A stretch of 64,000 nt of DNA from Streptomyces composti (GTDB lineage Bacteria > Actinomycetota > Actinomycetes > Streptomycetales > Streptomycetaceae): NCBI RefSeq assembly GCF_012034205.1, contig NZ_JAATEM010000001.1, positions 248,001 to 312,000 of the forward strand. The letters are read 5' to 3'. Below are positions 17,711-26,288 of the stretch, one piece after another (positions within the stretch are counted from its first letter, which is position 1; each line of letters begins with the position of its first letter). Below the pieces are notes generated by a model. The model was not told the DNA's origin. It did not search any database and saw only the letters and a program-made list of their open reading frames with translations. The position numbers and the translations under genes are program-made.

Positions 17711-18439
17711 ATGGGTGACGACACGCACGGCTGGACGGCCGCACCCGGCGCCGCGGAACGCGCCCGCTCGGTGCTGGCCGCGGCCTGGTCCTGCGCGGTG
17801 ACCGCCGAGGGCGCGCGCGAGGAGTTCGTCGGCGCGCACAGCGTGACCGAGGACGGACGGATCCGCCTGAGCGTGCCGGAGGACAGCGTGCTGCGCGCCG
17901 CCGCGATCTGCGCGCCGCGCGGCGAGCCGTCCGCCGTGCTGGAGTTCGCCGATGTCGCGCCCGTCCCCGTGCGCGGCAGGATCCGCGCCCGGCTGTGGCT
18001 CGCCGGCTGGTTCTCCGCCGAGGACGGCCATCTGGTCTTCAGGCCCACCCGCGTGGTGCTGCGCCGCCGTTCCGGAGCGGTCCTCGTCGACCCGGACGAG
18101 TACGCCGTGGCCGCGCCGGACCCGCTCGCCCTCGCCGAGGCCCGGCTGCTCACCCACCTCGCCGACTGCCACCCCGACGCGGTGGAACGCCTCACCCGCC
18201 TGGTCGGCCCCGGCAGCCTGCACGGCGCCGTCCGCGTCCAGCCGCTCGCCGTCGACCGGCACGGACTGACCCTGCGCGTCGAACGCGCCCGCACCGACGG
18301 CGACGTACGGCTGCCGTTCCACGCGCCCGCCGACGACATCGCCCAGCTCACCGAGCGCATGCATGTGCTGCTCGCCCAGGCGAGCGCGGCCTCCTGCCCG
18401 CGCGCCCTACAGCGGCAGCGCACAGACGGCGACGGGTGA
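17711..18439 (+). CDS. DUF2470-domain protein, iron-regulated (HugZ-related)
   Basis: 242 residues from the ATG at 17711, preceded by AGAGGAGG. The C-terminal third fits DUF2470 (ARLLTHLADCHPDAVERLTRLV, then VDRHGLTLRVE), a domain found at the C-terminus of HugZ/HutZ heme-degrading proteins. The N-terminal half is a beta-rich, split-barrel-like region. An iron box directly upstream shows it belongs to the iron-starvation regulon, so a role in heme or iron handling is plausible. No catalytic residue can be verified. Its last 33 bp overlap the convergent lactonase gene. Confidence 0.85.
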   Translation: MGDDTHGWTAAPGAAERARSVLAAAWSCAVTAEGAREEFVGAHSVTEDGRIRLSVPEDSVLRAAAICAPRGEPSAVLEFADVAPVPVRGRIRARLWLAGWFSAEDGHLVFRPTRVVLRRRSGAVLVDPDEYAVAAPDPLALAEARLLTHLADCHPDAVERLTRLVGPGSLHGAVRVQPLAVDRHGLTLRVERARTDGDVRLPFHAPADDIAQLTERMHVLLAQASAASCPRALQRQRTDGDG

Positions 18440-19606
18440 GACGAACGGCTCGCCCGCAGGCCGCAGTTCCCCGCTCTCCGAGTCCACGCTGAACACGGTG
18501 ACGGTACCGGACTTCTGATTGGCCGCGAACAGCAGCGCGCCGTCGGGGGAGAGGGCGATCTGCCGGGGGAAGTCGCCGCCCACCGGCACCGTGTCCAGCA
18601 GCCTCAGCCCGGCCCCGTCCTCCTCGACGGCGTACCGGGTGAGGCTGTTGTCGCCGCGGTTGGCGAGAAAGGCGAAGCCCCCGTCGGGCGTCACCACGAT
18701 CTGCGCCGGGTAGTTGGTGCCGGGTCCCGTCCCGGTGGACTGCGGCCGCCCGATCCTCAGCCGCCCCGAGCCGGGGTCGTAGGCGCACACCGCCACCGTG
18801 TTGTCGAGCTCGTTGGCCAGGTAGGCGTACCGGCCGCCGGGGTGGAAGGCCAGATGCCGCGGACCCGCGCCCGGCCGGGTGCTCGCCCGGGCGGCCTCGG
18901 TGAGCCGGCCGGAGCTCTCGTCCAGCCGGTAGCTGTACACCGTGTCCGTGCCCAGATCGACGGCGAGGACATGCCCGCCGTCCGGCGCGGTGACGAACTG
19001 GTGGGCGTGCGGGCCCCGCTGCCCCGGCCCGGGCGGCGGCGAGGAGTGCACGACCAGCTCGCTGCGCTCGCCCAGCGCCCCCGAGCCGTCGATCGGGTGC
19101 ACCGCCACACTGCCCGAGCCGTAGTTGGCGCTCAGCAGCCACCGCCCGCTCGGATGCACCGACAGATGGCAGGGCGCGGCACCGCCGGAGCTCCGGCTGC
19201 CCAGCACCTCGCGGCCGGCGATCCGCACGGCGGTCACCGCGCCGTCGTGCCGCTCGTTCACGGCGTAGAGGGTCCGGCCGTCCGGGTGCACCGCGAGATA
19301 CGAGGGGTCGGCCACGCCGGTGACGGTCCCGGTGCCGGTGATCCGTCCCGTGGCCGGGTCGTAGACGGCCAGGCCGATGCCCTTGCCGCCGCCCTCGGCC
19401 GAGGTGTAGGTGCCGAGGTACAGCGGGCGCGGACCGGAGGGCGACGGGCTCCGCCTCCGTGCGCCGCTGCGGGACGCCGGTGCCGCCGCCGACCGCGAGC
19501 CCTCGGCGGCACCGTCCTCGCCGCCGCACCCGGACACCGCCGCCGCGGCGGCCGACCCGACGACGGCACCCACGAACCGCCGCCTGCTCCACCCGCCCGA
19601 GCTCAT
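18407..19606 (-). CDS. Secreted lactonase-family seven-bladed beta-propeller lipoprotein
   Basis: 399 residues. A twin-arginine signal (SRRRFVGAVVGSAAAAAVSGC) ends in a lipobox-like SGCG, so it is probably a Tat-exported lipoprotein. The remaining 340 residues are the lactonase/YkgB beta-propeller, with repeated VHPDGRTLYAVN, VHPSGRWLLSANY and LSPDGALLFAANQ blades. Relatives include 6-phosphogluconolactonase, but an extracellular location argues against that substrate. Start at 19606. It overlaps the convergent DUF2470 gene by 33 bp. Confidence 0.9.
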   Translation of the reverse strand: MSSGGWSRRRFVGAVVGSAAAAAVSGCGGEDGAAEGSRSAAAPASRSGARRRSPSPSGPRPLYLGTYTSAEGGGKGIGLAVYDPATGRITGTGTVTGVADPSYLAVHPDGRTLYAVNERHDGAVTAVRIAGREVLGSRSSGGAAPCHLSVHPSGRWLLSANYGSGSVAVHPIDGSGALGERSELVVHSSPPPGPGQRGPHAHQFVTAPDGGHVLAVDLGTDTVYSYRLDESSGRLTEAARASTRPGAGPRHLAFHPGGRYAYLANELDNTVAVCAYDPGSGRLRIGRPQSTGTGPGTNYPAQIVVTPDGGFAFLANRGDNSLTRYAVEEDGAGLRLLDTVPVGGDFPRQIALSPDGALLFAANQKSGTVTVFSVDSESGELRPAGEPFVSPVAVCALPL

Positions 19607-19715
19607 CCACCCACCTCGTCATCAGGGGCCCCGTGCACCACGGCCACCCTGACGCCGTTCCGCCGGCGGGGCAAGGACACCGGGACAACCGCCCCGGGCG
19701 CCCGCACGGCCGGGG

Positions 19716-20963
19716 TCACTTGACGCGATGGGAGGCGGCGCCGGACGTACGGCGCAGCCGGGCGGGGACGCTCTCGCGCAGCCGGGTCAGCCACGGCATC
19801 CGCTCCCGCTGCTCGCGCGAGTGCCGGTCCAGCTCCTCGAACAGGCGGCGCGTGCGGTGCTCGATGTCCATCTCGTCGAGGATGCGGTTGACCTCGGTCA
19901 GCACCGCGCCGTGCAGCTCCCACTGACTGGGGTCGCGCTGCACCTCCTCCAGCAGCAGCTGCGCCAGCTTGTCGCGGGTGGTGGCCGCCTGCCGCAGCTC
20001 GGAGGCGAGCCGCTCCTCCGCCGACTCGGCGCTCCTGCTCACGCTGGTGGTCACCAGCACCGCGAAGCTGACCACCGCGTCGGCGATCTCGGACAGCAGC
20101 TCCGCGAAGGTCGCCCCGGTCTCCGGCTCGAACAGCCGCTCGGGCTCCCGCTCCTTGGCCAGGTCGGTCAGGGTGCGTGCCAGCACCCGCGCCACCACCG
20201 TGCAGATCTCCAGCGTGTCCAGGCCGGTGCGCAGCACCACCCGGTGCAGCAGTCCCTCCCGGACCCGCGGATTGAGCCGCAGACTGTCCTCCGCCTGCCG
20301 CAGCGCCGCGTCCACCTCGACGATGTCGTGGTCCAGACGGCGCGCCTCGTGCAGCCGGTCCGCCGCCTCGTGCGGCGGCGTGGGGCCGGTGGCCTGCTCG
20401 CCGATGCTCAGCATCAACTGCCGCAGCCGGCGGGCCAGTCCCTCGATCGACTCGCCGGCCTCCTCCACCCACACCGGGGGAGCCAGCAGCAGATTGATGC
20501 CGAGCCCGACGACCGCGCCGGTCAGCGTCTCCACCACACGGGCCCAGGCGTACTCCCCGTGGGTCGTCACCCCGAGCACCAGCATGGCGCTGATCGCCAC
20601 CTCGGGGACGAACTCCTGCACCCGCACCAGATGCCCGACGATCAGCGACGCCAGGATCAGCAGGCCCAGACTCCACCAGGTCAGACCCACCAGGAGGCTG
20701 AAGAGGATCGCCACGAGCACCCCCGCCACCACCGAATTCACCCGGCGCACACCGGTGGTGATGGTGGAGTACAGGGTGACCTGCACGACGAGCAGCGCGG
20801 TCAGCGGAGCCGTGAGGGGAGCGGGCTCCGGGCTCAGCCGCAGGGCGATGACGTACGACAGCGTCGCCGCGGTGGCCGAGCGCAGCGCCTGGACGGTCAC
20901 CGGGTCCCGGTGACGCAGGATGAACTCCCTCACCGGCGCCGTCCACTCACGTACCACTCGCAT
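19716..20963 (-). CDS. FUSC/ArAE-family membrane protein
   Basis: 415 residues from the ATG at 20963. Five to six hydrophobic segments lie in the first 170 residues (for example LTALLVVQVTLYSTITTG, then VVAGVLVAILFSLLVGLTWW), followed by a long cytoplasmic helical region of about 240 residues rich in Arg and Glu. This matches the aromatic acid exporter/fusaric-acid-resistance-like group common in actinomycetes. A distant paralogue is at 24960. Cargo unknown. Confidence 0.85.
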   Translation of the reverse strand: MRVVREWTAPVREFILRHRDPVTVQALRSATAATLSYVIALRLSPEPAPLTAPLTALLVVQVTLYSTITTGVRRVNSVVAGVLVAILFSLLVGLTWWSLGLLILASLIVGHLVRVQEFVPEVAISAMLVLGVTTHGEYAWARVVETLTGAVVGLGINLLLAPPVWVEEAGESIEGLARRLRQLMLSIGEQATGPTPPHEAADRLHEARRLDHDIVEVDAALRQAEDSLRLNPRVREGLLHRVVLRTGLDTLEICTVVARVLARTLTDLAKEREPERLFEPETGATFAELLSEIADAVVSFAVLVTTSVSRSAESAEERLASELRQAATTRDKLAQLLLEEVQRDPSQWELHGAVLTEVNRILDEMDIEHRTRRLFEELDRHSREQRERMPWLTRLRESVPARLRRTSGAASHRVK

Positions 20964-21100
20964 CTTCCGACGGTTCCCCTTCCCGGTTCGCATCGAACAC
21001 ACAGGCCCGTGAGGAAAACTCCACTGGCGCACCATGGTCCGTCACACACCGGGAACGGCGCCCGCCGGGCCGCCGGGGGGCCGGGCCGCCGGGCGGGGGC

Positions 21101-21589
21101 CTACAGCTTGTCGAGGAAGGCGTGCAGATTGTCGCGGGTCCGGGCGACCTGCTCCTCCAGGGTGAGGCTCTCCTCGAAACGGGCCCCGGTCTCCGGGACC
21201 TTCTTGCCGCGCAGATAGAGGGAGCAGGCCAGATCGGTGCACATGTAGGCGCCGACCGAGTTGCCCTCCCGGCCGGCCGGTCCCGACCTGCGGGCCGTCA
21301 TCAGGGAGACGCCGCCGCGCGGATGGGTGGTCAGACACAGCGAGCACATGCTGCGCTGCAGAAGGCCGCGGCGCCCCGGCTGGAACCGCAGGGCCACTCC
21401 CACCAGGCGGTCGTCGCGCTCGGCGACCAGATACGCCCGGTCGGGCCCGCCCGGATCGCGCCAGCCCAGGAAGTCGAGATCCTCCCAGGGGCGTTCGCCG
21501 AGATCGCGGGGCACGGGCAGCCGCTTGGCCTCGCCCTTCGAGCAGTTGATGAACGAGGTGCGGATGTCCTGCTCGGTGAGCGGGCGCAT
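21101..21589 (-). CDS. FBP-type treble-clef zinc-finger protein
   Basis: 162 residues. It matches the FBP C-terminal zinc-finger family: N-terminal TEQDIRTSFINCSKGEAKRL, then a treble-clef with CSLCLTTHPRGGVSLMTARR and a second Cys/Met-Cys pair around GAYMCTDLACSLYLRGKK. In EF-G-binding protein FusB/FBP such zinc fingers bind translation factor EF-G; that function here is inference. Single-domain. Upstream are tandem GATCGGTCGA repeats. Confidence 0.82.
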   Translation of the reverse strand: MRPLTEQDIRTSFINCSKGEAKRLPVPRDLGERPWEDLDFLGWRDPGGPDRAYLVAERDDRLVGVALRFQPGRRGLLQRSMCSLCLTTHPRGGVSLMTARRSGPAGREGNSVGAYMCTDLACSLYLRGKKVPETGARFEESLTLEEQVARTRDNLHAFLDKL

Positions 21590-21615
21590 GACGGGTCTCC
21601 AGCGAGTCGGTCGGG

Positions 21616-21649
21616 GATGGTCGAAAGATCGGTCGAAGGGATCGGTCGA
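21616..21649. repeat. Tandem GATCGGTCGA repeats upstream of FBP gene
   Basis: Two exact copies of GATCGGTCGA (21627 and 21640, 13-bp period) preceded by a diverged copy (21616, GATGGTCGA). They lie 27-60 bp before the FBP gene start, a place where regulator sites would be expected. Confidence 0.55.
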
Positions 21650-21650
21650 G

Positions 21651-21671
21651 AAACCTAGGGGGTCTAGGTTT
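21651..21671. promoter_or_regulatory. Perfect inverted repeat AAACCTAG-N5-CTAGGTTT
   Basis: Eight-base perfect arms with a five-base spacer lie in the divergent region between the FBP gene and the ROK gene, right next to the tandem repeats. Probable operator for one or both genes. The ROK protein encoded next door is a DNA-binding candidate, but this is inference. Confidence 0.5.
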
Positions 21672-21834
21672 TGGTGTCAGCGTAGGGAGACCGGCGGGGA
21701 ACGGGCCACCGAATTTCGCCGGGGTGCCGGAGAGGTGATAGTTCACACCGTAAAATAAGCAGGGAGGGAAGTCGCGCCGGACCCGGTCCCGGCGAGCGGT
21801 GAGGTGCAGGCCGGGCCGGGGCGGAAGGAGCCAC

Positions 21835-23124
21835 ATGGCGGGGCGGAACGGGCGAACGGTACGCGACCTCAGACGGGCCAACCGGACGGCCGTGCTGCAG
21901 CGGCTCTACGTCGACGGCCCCCTCAGCCGTTACGAGCTCGGCCCGGCCACCGGACTCAGCTCCGGCTCGGTGAGCAATGTGGTCGCCGACCTCATGGCCG
22001 ACGGCCTGGTGGAGGAGGCCGGCAGTGTCGGCTCCGACGGCGGCCGCCCGCGCACGCTGCTGCGCGTCGCCCCCGCCGGCGGCCACATGATCGGCGTGGA
22101 CGTGGGCGAGACCCGGGTGCGTGTGGAGCTGTTCGACCTCGCGCTCACCGAGCTCGCCCGGGCCGAACGCCCGCTGGAGCAGCGGCGGTACGCGGTCGAG
22201 GTCATCGTCGGCCACATCCGCTCCGGCATCGCCGAGGTGCTCGGTGCGGCGGGCCTGCCGCCCGAGCGGCTGCTCGGCGTCGGCATCGGCGTGCCCGGCA
22301 TCGTCGAGCACCCGGAGGGCGGCGGCGCCGTGGTGCACGGGCAGACCATCGGCTGGGACGCCGTACCGCTGGAGTCCCTGCTGCGCACCGGCTCCCCGCT
22401 GCCCGACACCGTCCCCTACCTCATCGACAACGGCGCCAGGACGCTGGGCCAGGCCGAGATGTGGTTCGGCGGCGGGCGCGGGGCCCGCAACGCCGTGGTG
22501 GTGCTCCTCGGCTCCGGCGTCGGCGCCAGCCTGGTCACCCCGGAGGTGGAGCAGGGCCGGGCGGTCGAGTGGGGCCACCTGACGGTACGGGTCAGGGGGC
22601 GCCGCTGCCGGTGCGGTGCGCTCGGCTGCCTGGAGGCGTACGCCGGTGCCGAGTCGCTGCTCACCCGGTGGCGCGAGGAGGGGGGCCGGGTGCCCGAGGG
22701 CACCGACGAGGAGACCGCCCTCACCGCGATGCTCGCCGCCGCCTACCCGGCCGGCGATGCCGAGCCCGACGCCACCGCGCTCGCCGTCCTCGAGGAGACC
22801 GCCGAGTACCTGGGCGCCGGGCTGTCCGACCTGATCAACCTGTTCCAGCCCGAGCGCATCCTCGTCGGCGGCTGGGCCGGCCTCCGGCTCGGCACGCGCT
22901 TCCTGCCCGCCGTGCGCCGGCACGCCCTGTCGTACGCGCTGCGCCACCCGGCCGAGCGGGTGACGATCGAACTCGGCCGCCTGGGCCCCGACGCGGTCAC
23001 CGTGGGCGCGGCGGTCCTGCCGCTCGCCGCCTTCTTCGCCCGCGGCGGACGCCGCCCGGAACCGGATCCCGAGATCCCGCCGCCCGCCTGGCGGGCCGCG
23101 CTGCGGGAGCTGACGCCCCGCTGA
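21835..23124 (+). CDS. ROK-family transcriptional regulator/sugar kinase-like
   Basis: 429 residues starting at 21835 with GGAAGGAG upstream. An N-terminal winged HTH (AVLQRLYVDGPLSRYELGPA, then TGLSSGSVSNVVADL) precedes an actin-fold ROK domain with GVDVGETRVRVELFD and the zinc motif CRCGALGCLE. This is the NagC/XylR-like repressor architecture that binds a sugar or sugar phosphate. No sugar transport genes are adjacent, so its target is unknown; the inverted repeat at 21651 could be its operator. Confidence 0.9.
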   Translation: MAGRNGRTVRDLRRANRTAVLQRLYVDGPLSRYELGPATGLSSGSVSNVVADLMADGLVEEAGSVGSDGGRPRTLLRVAPAGGHMIGVDVGETRVRVELFDLALTELARAERPLEQRRYAVEVIVGHIRSGIAEVLGAAGLPPERLLGVGIGVPGIVEHPEGGGAVVHGQTIGWDAVPLESLLRTGSPLPDTVPYLIDNGARTLGQAEMWFGGGRGARNAVVVLLGSGVGASLVTPEVEQGRAVEWGHLTVRVRGRRCRCGALGCLEAYAGAESLLTRWREEGGRVPEGTDEETALTAMLAAAYPAGDAEPDATALAVLEETAEYLGAGLSDLINLFQPERILVGGWAGLRLGTRFLPAVRRHALSYALRHPAERVTIELGRLGPDAVTVGAAVLPLAAFFARGGRRPEPDPEIPPPAWRAALRELTPR

Positions 23125-23186
23125 GGTTTCGCACCTCCCGGCGGAGGTACTCGCGGAGGTCGCCGTACGAAGGAAGGGAGAGCGCC

Positions 23187-23501
23187 GTGACCGACCACCG
23201 CCTCGAAGGACCGGGGGAGAACGGTCCGGCCGTCCCGCGCGACCTGCCCGACCAGCAGGCCGGAGCCGGTGAGGACCCCTGGGAGGTGGCCCCCGGCGCC
23301 GCCCAGCGCCAGGCCGGGGGCGACACCTCCGAGGATGCCGCCGAAGAGGCCGAAGCGGCCGGGCCGGCGTCCGGCTCCGAGGAGCCCGAGCCCGACACCG
23401 AGGTCCCCGACACGGACGAGGCCGGGACGGGTCGCCGCGGCGCCCCGCACGCCGGCTCCCCCAACCCGGAGCACCCGGTGCCGGACGAGTCGTCCGCCTG
23501 A
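23187..23501 (+). CDS. Small acidic disordered protein, function unknown
   Basis: 104 residues from a GTG at 23187 with GGAAGGGAG before it. The composition is dominated by Glu, Asp, Pro, Gly and Ala (EDAAEEAEAAGPASGSEEPE), with no predicted fold, signal or membrane segment. I do not recognise it. It lies 62 bp after the ROK gene on the same strand and could be co-transcribed. Third-position GC is high and steady, which supports coding. Confidence 0.6.
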   Translation: MTDHRLEGPGENGPAVPRDLPDQQAGAGEDPWEVAPGAAQRQAGGDTSEDAAEEAEAAGPASGSEEPEPDTEVPDTDEAGTGRRGAPHAGSPNPEHPVPDESSA

Positions 23502-23571
23502 CCCGCCCCGGGTGGGGGGCGAAGTCCCCCCTGTCCCCTGACGGCGGCTCGCGGAGCGGAAGGCCGCCTTC

Positions 23572-24603
23572 TCAGGCCACCTTCCGGCCCCGGAGCGGTT
23601 CGGTGGGGGCTCCCGCGCCCTCGCGGAGACCCTCCAGGAACTCCTCCATCACCTCCGTCGCGCTGCGCAGCGGCTGCCAGCCGAGTTCCGCGCGCGCCCG
23701 CGTGCAGTCCATCAGCGGCAGTCGCAGCACGGCGTCGAAGAGGTGCGGGGAGGCGGGCAGCAGGTGCAGGCCCCAGGCGGCGGCGACCGCCGAGCGGGCC
23801 GCGGCCCGGGGCATGCGCACCCGCCGGGTACCGAGCATCTCCCCGAGCAGGTCCGCGTCCACCGGCGGTTCGGCCGCCAGATTGAACGCGCCCCTGACGT
23901 TCCCGTCCAGCACCGCCAGCTTGCAGGCGGTCGCCGCGTCATCGGTGTGCAGCACCTGGACCCGCAGGCCGGGGACGTCGGGCAGGAACGGCAGCAGGTC
24001 CGGCCGCAGCAGCGGGCCCGGCAGATACCGGCCGCCGAAGATGCGGCGCTGTTCGCTCGCCGACGCGCGCTTGAACAGGAACGCCGGCCGCATGCGCACC
24101 ACCCGCGTGTCCGGGTGGTCGCGCTCGAAGATGTCCAGCGCCCGCTCCAGATAGGCCTTCTCGCGGCAGTACGCGGCGTCCGGCCAGCCGTGCGTGGGCC
24201 AGGACTCGTCGACCGCGCGCTCCCTCGGCCCCGGTGAGTACGCACCCACCGAGGAGGCGTGCACCAGGGCCGGGACGCCCGCCTCGGCGACCGCGTCGAA
24301 CACCCGCATGCTGCCCATCACGTTGCTGCGCCAGGTCGTCGCCGGATCGTGCGTCGGCTGGAAGGCCCAGGCGAGGTGGATCACCGCGTCGGCGCCCGCG
24401 AACTCGTCGGCGAGGTTCGCGTTGCCGGATGCCAGGTCCACCGCCGACCAGTCGGTCTTCGCCGGTGACCAGGCGGGCAGACGCCGGGCCAGGCCCCGTA
24501 CGGACGCGACCCGCGGTTCCTCCGACAGGGCGCTCACCACACTGGTGCCGACGTTCCCCGTCGCGCCCGTCACCACGACCCTCAGACCGGTCTCGCTGCT
24601 CAC
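23572..24603 (-). CDS. NAD-dependent epimerase/dehydratase (extended SDR)
   Basis: 343 residues from a GTG at 24603 with GAGAGGAG upstream. The N-terminal Rossmann motif is VTGATGNVGTSVV; the expected YxxxK is replaced by YCREKAYLE, which still provides Tyr and Lys four apart, with a Ser in VHASSVGAYSPG. This fits extended SDR epimerases or dehydratases acting on nucleotide sugars or related substrates. Monocistronic; a strong hairpin precedes it. Substrate unknown. Confidence 0.87.
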   Translation of the reverse strand: MSSETGLRVVVTGATGNVGTSVVSALSEEPRVASVRGLARRLPAWSPAKTDWSAVDLASGNANLADEFAGADAVIHLAWAFQPTHDPATTWRSNVMGSMRVFDAVAEAGVPALVHASSVGAYSPGPRERAVDESWPTHGWPDAAYCREKAYLERALDIFERDHPDTRVVRMRPAFLFKRASASEQRRIFGGRYLPGPLLRPDLLPFLPDVPGLRVQVLHTDDAATACKLAVLDGNVRGAFNLAAEPPVDADLLGEMLGTRRVRMPRAAARSAVAAAWGLHLLPASPHLFDAVLRLPLMDCTRARAELGWQPLRSATEVMEEFLEGLREGAGAPTEPLRGRKVA

Positions 24604-24739
24604 GGTCCACTCCTCTCGGCCGGCTGTGCTGCTGTGCGGAACCGACCGAGTACCCGCGACGCGCGCCGGGCATGAGGGCGCGCACCGGCAGGGCGAGAGG
24701 GCGCGCCGCGGAGTGCGGCCAGGAGGGCGGAAAGAAGGA

Positions 24740-24773
24740 GCCCCGACCGCGACGGGGGAATCACGGTCGGGGC
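24740..24773. terminator. Stem-loop in the 356-bp gap between FUSC and epimerase genes
   Basis: A 10-bp perfect stem (GCCCCGACCG / CGGTCGGGGC) with a 14-nt loop. It is 3' of the leftward FUSC gene and 5' of the epimerase gene, so a terminator for the former is most likely. The remaining gap (24604-24959) contains no gene I can support. Confidence 0.5.
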
Positions 24774-24959
24774 GGTACGGGGTGGGTACGGATGGCGGTC
24801 GCCTCTCGGCGAAAGGCTCCACAGGGCTTCAGCCGAACGATCGTCCCTGTGGGCGAATGGTGAGGCTCGGGGACACTGTCCCATCCGCACCCACGCTTGG
24901 TTCAACGGGCAACCACCTTCAGGTGTTCCGCCGAATGTCTGTGTTTGCGGTGATGTGCG

Positions 24960-26174
24960 TCACTCGTCGTCTCCTTCCGGAACCAGGTCCGCCCAGAGGT
25001 TCTCGGCCTGCAGCAGCAGCGTGCCCAGCACCGCGGCCCGCGCGGCCCCGAGACCGGCGTGCTCCCGCATGCCTTCCTGCAGGTCCTCGTGGAGCTGGCG
25101 CATCACGGCCTCGGTCTCCTCGTCGGGGCGGCCCCCGCCGGAGGAGCCGCCGTGTGCCAGGCGGCGGGCCTCCGCGTGACAGGTGTCCCCGATCAGCTCC
25201 AGCAGACGCCCGCAGTGCCGCAGCGCCTTCGGGTCGGGGGCCGTGGGGCTGCGCTGCTCGTCGGCGGCCACCGCCAGCGTGCGGGTGAGCGCGGTGACAT
25301 GCCCGACCACCCGGCTGAACCGGTCGTCCTCCTCCTCGGGAGGCAGCGCGGCGGTGGGCGCCCGGTGCAGCGCCCGCAGCGCCCCGTGGGTGAAGCGCAG
25401 GCTCTCCCTGCTCCAGCCGCGCGCCGAGCGCAGCGCGTCCAGCCTGCTGTGCAGCCGCAGGGCGGCCGCATGCCGGTCGGCCGCCGACTGGGCGTCCCAG
25501 TCGCCCTCCCGCAGATCACGCGCCACCGCGTGCAGCACGTCACCGGTCTCCCGGGCCAGCGCGGCCAGGTTCTCCCGCACGTCGCGCAGATGGATCGGCG
25601 GCAGCACCAGCGCGTTGACGGCCACACCGATCACCGCGCCCAGCGCCGCCTGCCCGAGCCGGTGGCCGACCGCCGCCACGCTCACCGCGCCCGAGGCGAT
25701 GGTGAACAGCGCCGTGGTGGCGGCGAAGATCCCCTGGTCACCGAAGCGCGGCCAGTTCGACAGGAGCATCAGCACCGGCACGGACAGCGCCAGCGCGCCC
25801 GTCGCGTCGTCGGTCACCACCTGTGCCCCGGACGCCACCAGCGCCCCCACACAGATGGCCGTGAACTGCCGCCCCGCCTGGAGCACCGAGCTGTAGACGG
25901 TCGCCTGCACCAGCACCAGCGCCACCCAGGGGGCCATCAGCGCCATGGGATCGCCGAGCCACACCCATGCCACCAGCCAGGCGAGCAGCGCCGCCCCGGC
26001 GGCCTTCATCGACTGGACGAGCTGGTCCCGCTCCCGCCCCGGCCCCCGCCACACGGCACGCGCCGCCTGCCCGGCGGCCCGTACGTCCCGCCGCACCAGG
26101 TCGGCCATCCGGGCCATCGGCGTCGCCCGGCTGCCCGCCCGGCCCTCTCCGACCGTCTCCCACACACGCGTCAT
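24960..26174 (-). CDS. FUSC/ArAE-family membrane protein, second copy
   Basis: 404 residues. About six hydrophobic segments in the first half (AALLAWLVAWVWLGDPMALM, LALSVPVLMLLSNWP, IFAATTALFTIASGAVSVAA) and a long cytoplasmic C-terminal helical region. Same overall plan as the protein at 19716 with low identity by eye. ATG at 26174 chosen; an in-frame GTG at 26195 would add seven residues. Probable exporter of aromatic or amphiphilic compounds; cargo unknown. Confidence 0.84.
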   Translation of the reverse strand: MTRVWETVGEGRAGSRATPMARMADLVRRDVRAAGQAARAVWRGPGRERDQLVQSMKAAGAALLAWLVAWVWLGDPMALMAPWVALVLVQATVYSSVLQAGRQFTAICVGALVASGAQVVTDDATGALALSVPVLMLLSNWPRFGDQGIFAATTALFTIASGAVSVAAVGHRLGQAALGAVIGVAVNALVLPPIHLRDVRENLAALARETGDVLHAVARDLREGDWDAQSAADRHAAALRLHSRLDALRSARGWSRESLRFTHGALRALHRAPTAALPPEEEDDRFSRVVGHVTALTRTLAVAADEQRSPTAPDPKALRHCGRLLELIGDTCHAEARRLAHGGSSGGGRPDEETEAVMRQLHEDLQEGMREHAGLGAARAAVLGTLLLQAENLWADLVPEGDDE

Positions 26175-26288
26175 GGCCTGCGGGTATCCCGGCACCCCGG
26201 GGGTTCACACCCGGGCCGTCCGGCGTCGGACGTCACACCCGGACGCTCGCCCTGGAAGGTCACCTCGGAGGGGCCGGCCGCCCGGCCG

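Noticed and set aside
24604..24959. A riboswitch or small ORF in the FUSC-epimerase gap
   Set aside because: I could not match any known riboswitch core; only one clear hairpin is present, and possible ORFs have poor codon use.
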